Assembly (NCBI GenBank): GCA_046582635.1
Contig: JAYGEA010000145.1
Span: 1-6,407, forward strand
DNA: 6,407 bases
Direction: 5' to 3'
From: GCA-2731375 sp046582635
GTDB taxonomy: Bacteria > Pseudomonadota > Alphaproteobacteria > GCA-2731375
Shown here piece after piece: positions 5,578-6,407 of the stretch (positions are counted from its first letter, which is position 1; each line of letters starts with the position of its first letter). The notes beneath the pieces were generated by a model, which saw only the letters and a program-made list of their open reading frames with translations, had not been told where the DNA came from and made no database searches. Position numbers and translations under genes: made by a program.

Positions 5578-6407
5578 CTACGGCCGCATGCCGAAACTGA
5601 CCGGCCCGGTCGTGTGAAGAGGTGCTGCCAGATTAGCAAAATCACAGAGCAAGGGCCGGGTTTTGTGCGGCTCGATAATATCCTCGATCCAGAAGGTTTC
5701 CGCCGTGCGATAGGGCGAGCGCAACTGGTTCAGGCGCGCCTGGATCTCCGACAGTTTGGCTTCGGGATCATCGGCGACATCAATTTCGGCCCGATAAGCC
5801 GCCTCGATCCCGCCTTCCAGGGGCAGCGAACCCCAGCGCGCGGTGTACCAGGCATAGCGCACCGAGAACCGGCCCACGGGCCGATGCGCCCCGCCGGCGA
5901 CCCCGAACGAGTTGCGCACGATGATGGAACACCATGGCGTGGTGGATTGATTGATGGCCGACATGGCGCGCGCCCCATGGCGGATTGTCGCCGTGCGCTC
6001 CGCCTCGCCGCCGACCAGGAAACCGGGGCAATCGGCCAGATAGACCACTGGTAAATGGAAGGTCTCCGCCATGTCGACGAAGCGGATCACCTTGTCGCAG
6101 GCATCCGAGGTCCAGGCCCCGGCATAGAAATGCGGGTCCGAGGCCATCAACGCCACGGGCCAGCCGTCCAGCCGGGCAAAGCCGGTGATCATGGAGCGCC
6201 CGAACATGCGGCCCATCTCAAAGAACGAGCCAACATCCACCAGACTGTCGATGATCTTGCGCATGCGATAGACCTTGCGGGTGTTCTTTGGGATGATGTT
6301 GTCCAGTATCTCGCCCCGCGGCGGCAGGTCATACACCGATGACGGCAGGTAGGAGAGGAAGCGCCGGGTACATTCAAAGGCGTCCGCCTCGCTTTCCGCC
6401 GCGTGAT
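5578..6407 (-). CDS. Acyl-CoA carboxylase carboxyltransferase (beta) subunit, C-terminal part
   Basis: This is the C-terminal half (about 275 residues) of a biotin-dependent acyl-CoA carboxylase carboxyltransferase subunit, of the type found in propionyl-, methylcrotonyl- and related acyl-CoA carboxylases. It moves CO2 from carboxybiotin to an acyl-CoA. The frame is open across the right edge (ESEADAFECTRRFLSYLPSS precedes VYDLPPRGE), so a GTG at 6336 is internal and not the start; full family members have about 510-540 residues. Visible motifs are IDSLVDVGSFFEMG, the first oxyanion-hole segment DCPGFLVGGEAE (Gly-Phe near 6019-6024), IRHGARAMSAI, and the second oxyanion region NSFGVAGGAHRP (Phe near 5905-5907), then LPLEGGIEAAYRAEI. 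Residues after SFGVAGG recall the methylcrotonyl-CoA type more than propionyl-CoA carboxylase, but the substrate cannot be fixed. The gene is convergent with the VWA gene. No biotin carboxylase subunit is in the window. Confidence 0.94.
   Translation of the reverse strand, partial: HAAESEADAFECTRRFLSYLPSSVYDLPPRGEILDNIIPKNTRKVYRMRKIIDSLVDVGSFFEMGRMFGRSMITGFARLDGWPVALMASDPHFYAGAWTSDACDKVIRFVDMAETFHLPVVYLADCPGFLVGGEAERTATIRHGARAMSAINQSTTPWCSIIVRNSFGVAGGAHRPVGRFSVRYAWYTARWGSLPLEGGIEAAYRAEIDVADDPEAKLSEIQARLNQLRSPYRTAETFWIEDIIEPHKTRPLLCDFANLAAPLHTTGPVSFGMRP

Overview
The window looks like ordinary chromosomal DNA from an alphaproteobacterium, probably of the Rhodospirillales type. This rests on high GC, tightly packed genes with short gaps, and a LexA whose DNA-binding half (SFDEMKDALNLKSKSGIHR) has the alphaproteobacterial form. 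The order-level placement is inference from recalled sequence style, not a database match.

Layout: (1) 2-682 (+), nearly all of lexA, the SOS repressor, cut at its first codons by the window edge. (2) 729-1934 (-), an acyl-CoA dehydrogenase resembling the ACAD10/11 group, convergent with lexA; a hairpin with a U-rich tail lies between them. (3) 1990-3132 (+), a second, very different acyl-CoA dehydrogenase-like protein, divergent from the first across a 55-bp gap that holds candidate back-to-back promoters and an inverted repeat. (4) 3159-4139 (+), a MoxR-type AAA+ ATPase (CoxD-like), and (5) 4143-5540 (+), a VWA-domain protein (CoxE-like), 3 bp apart and probably co-transcribed with gene 3. 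(6) 5578-6407 (-), the C-terminal half of a biotin-dependent acyl-CoA carboxylase carboxyltransferase subunit, convergent with the VWA gene and running off the right edge.

Functionally, three of the six genes act on acyl-CoA thioesters (two dehydrogenase-family proteins and a carboxyltransferase), which suggests a catabolic neighbourhood for fatty or branched-chain acids. The MoxR/VWA pair is the familiar two-component chaperone or maturation module, known best from CO dehydrogenase (CoxD/CoxE) assembly. No CO dehydrogenase structural gene is in the window, so its client is unknown.

I see no RNA gene, mobile element, CRISPR array or clear novel system. The points most worth a second look are the second dehydrogenase, whose C-terminal third lacks the usual catalytic and signature motifs; its likely operon with the MoxR/VWA pair; and the compact divergent promoter region.
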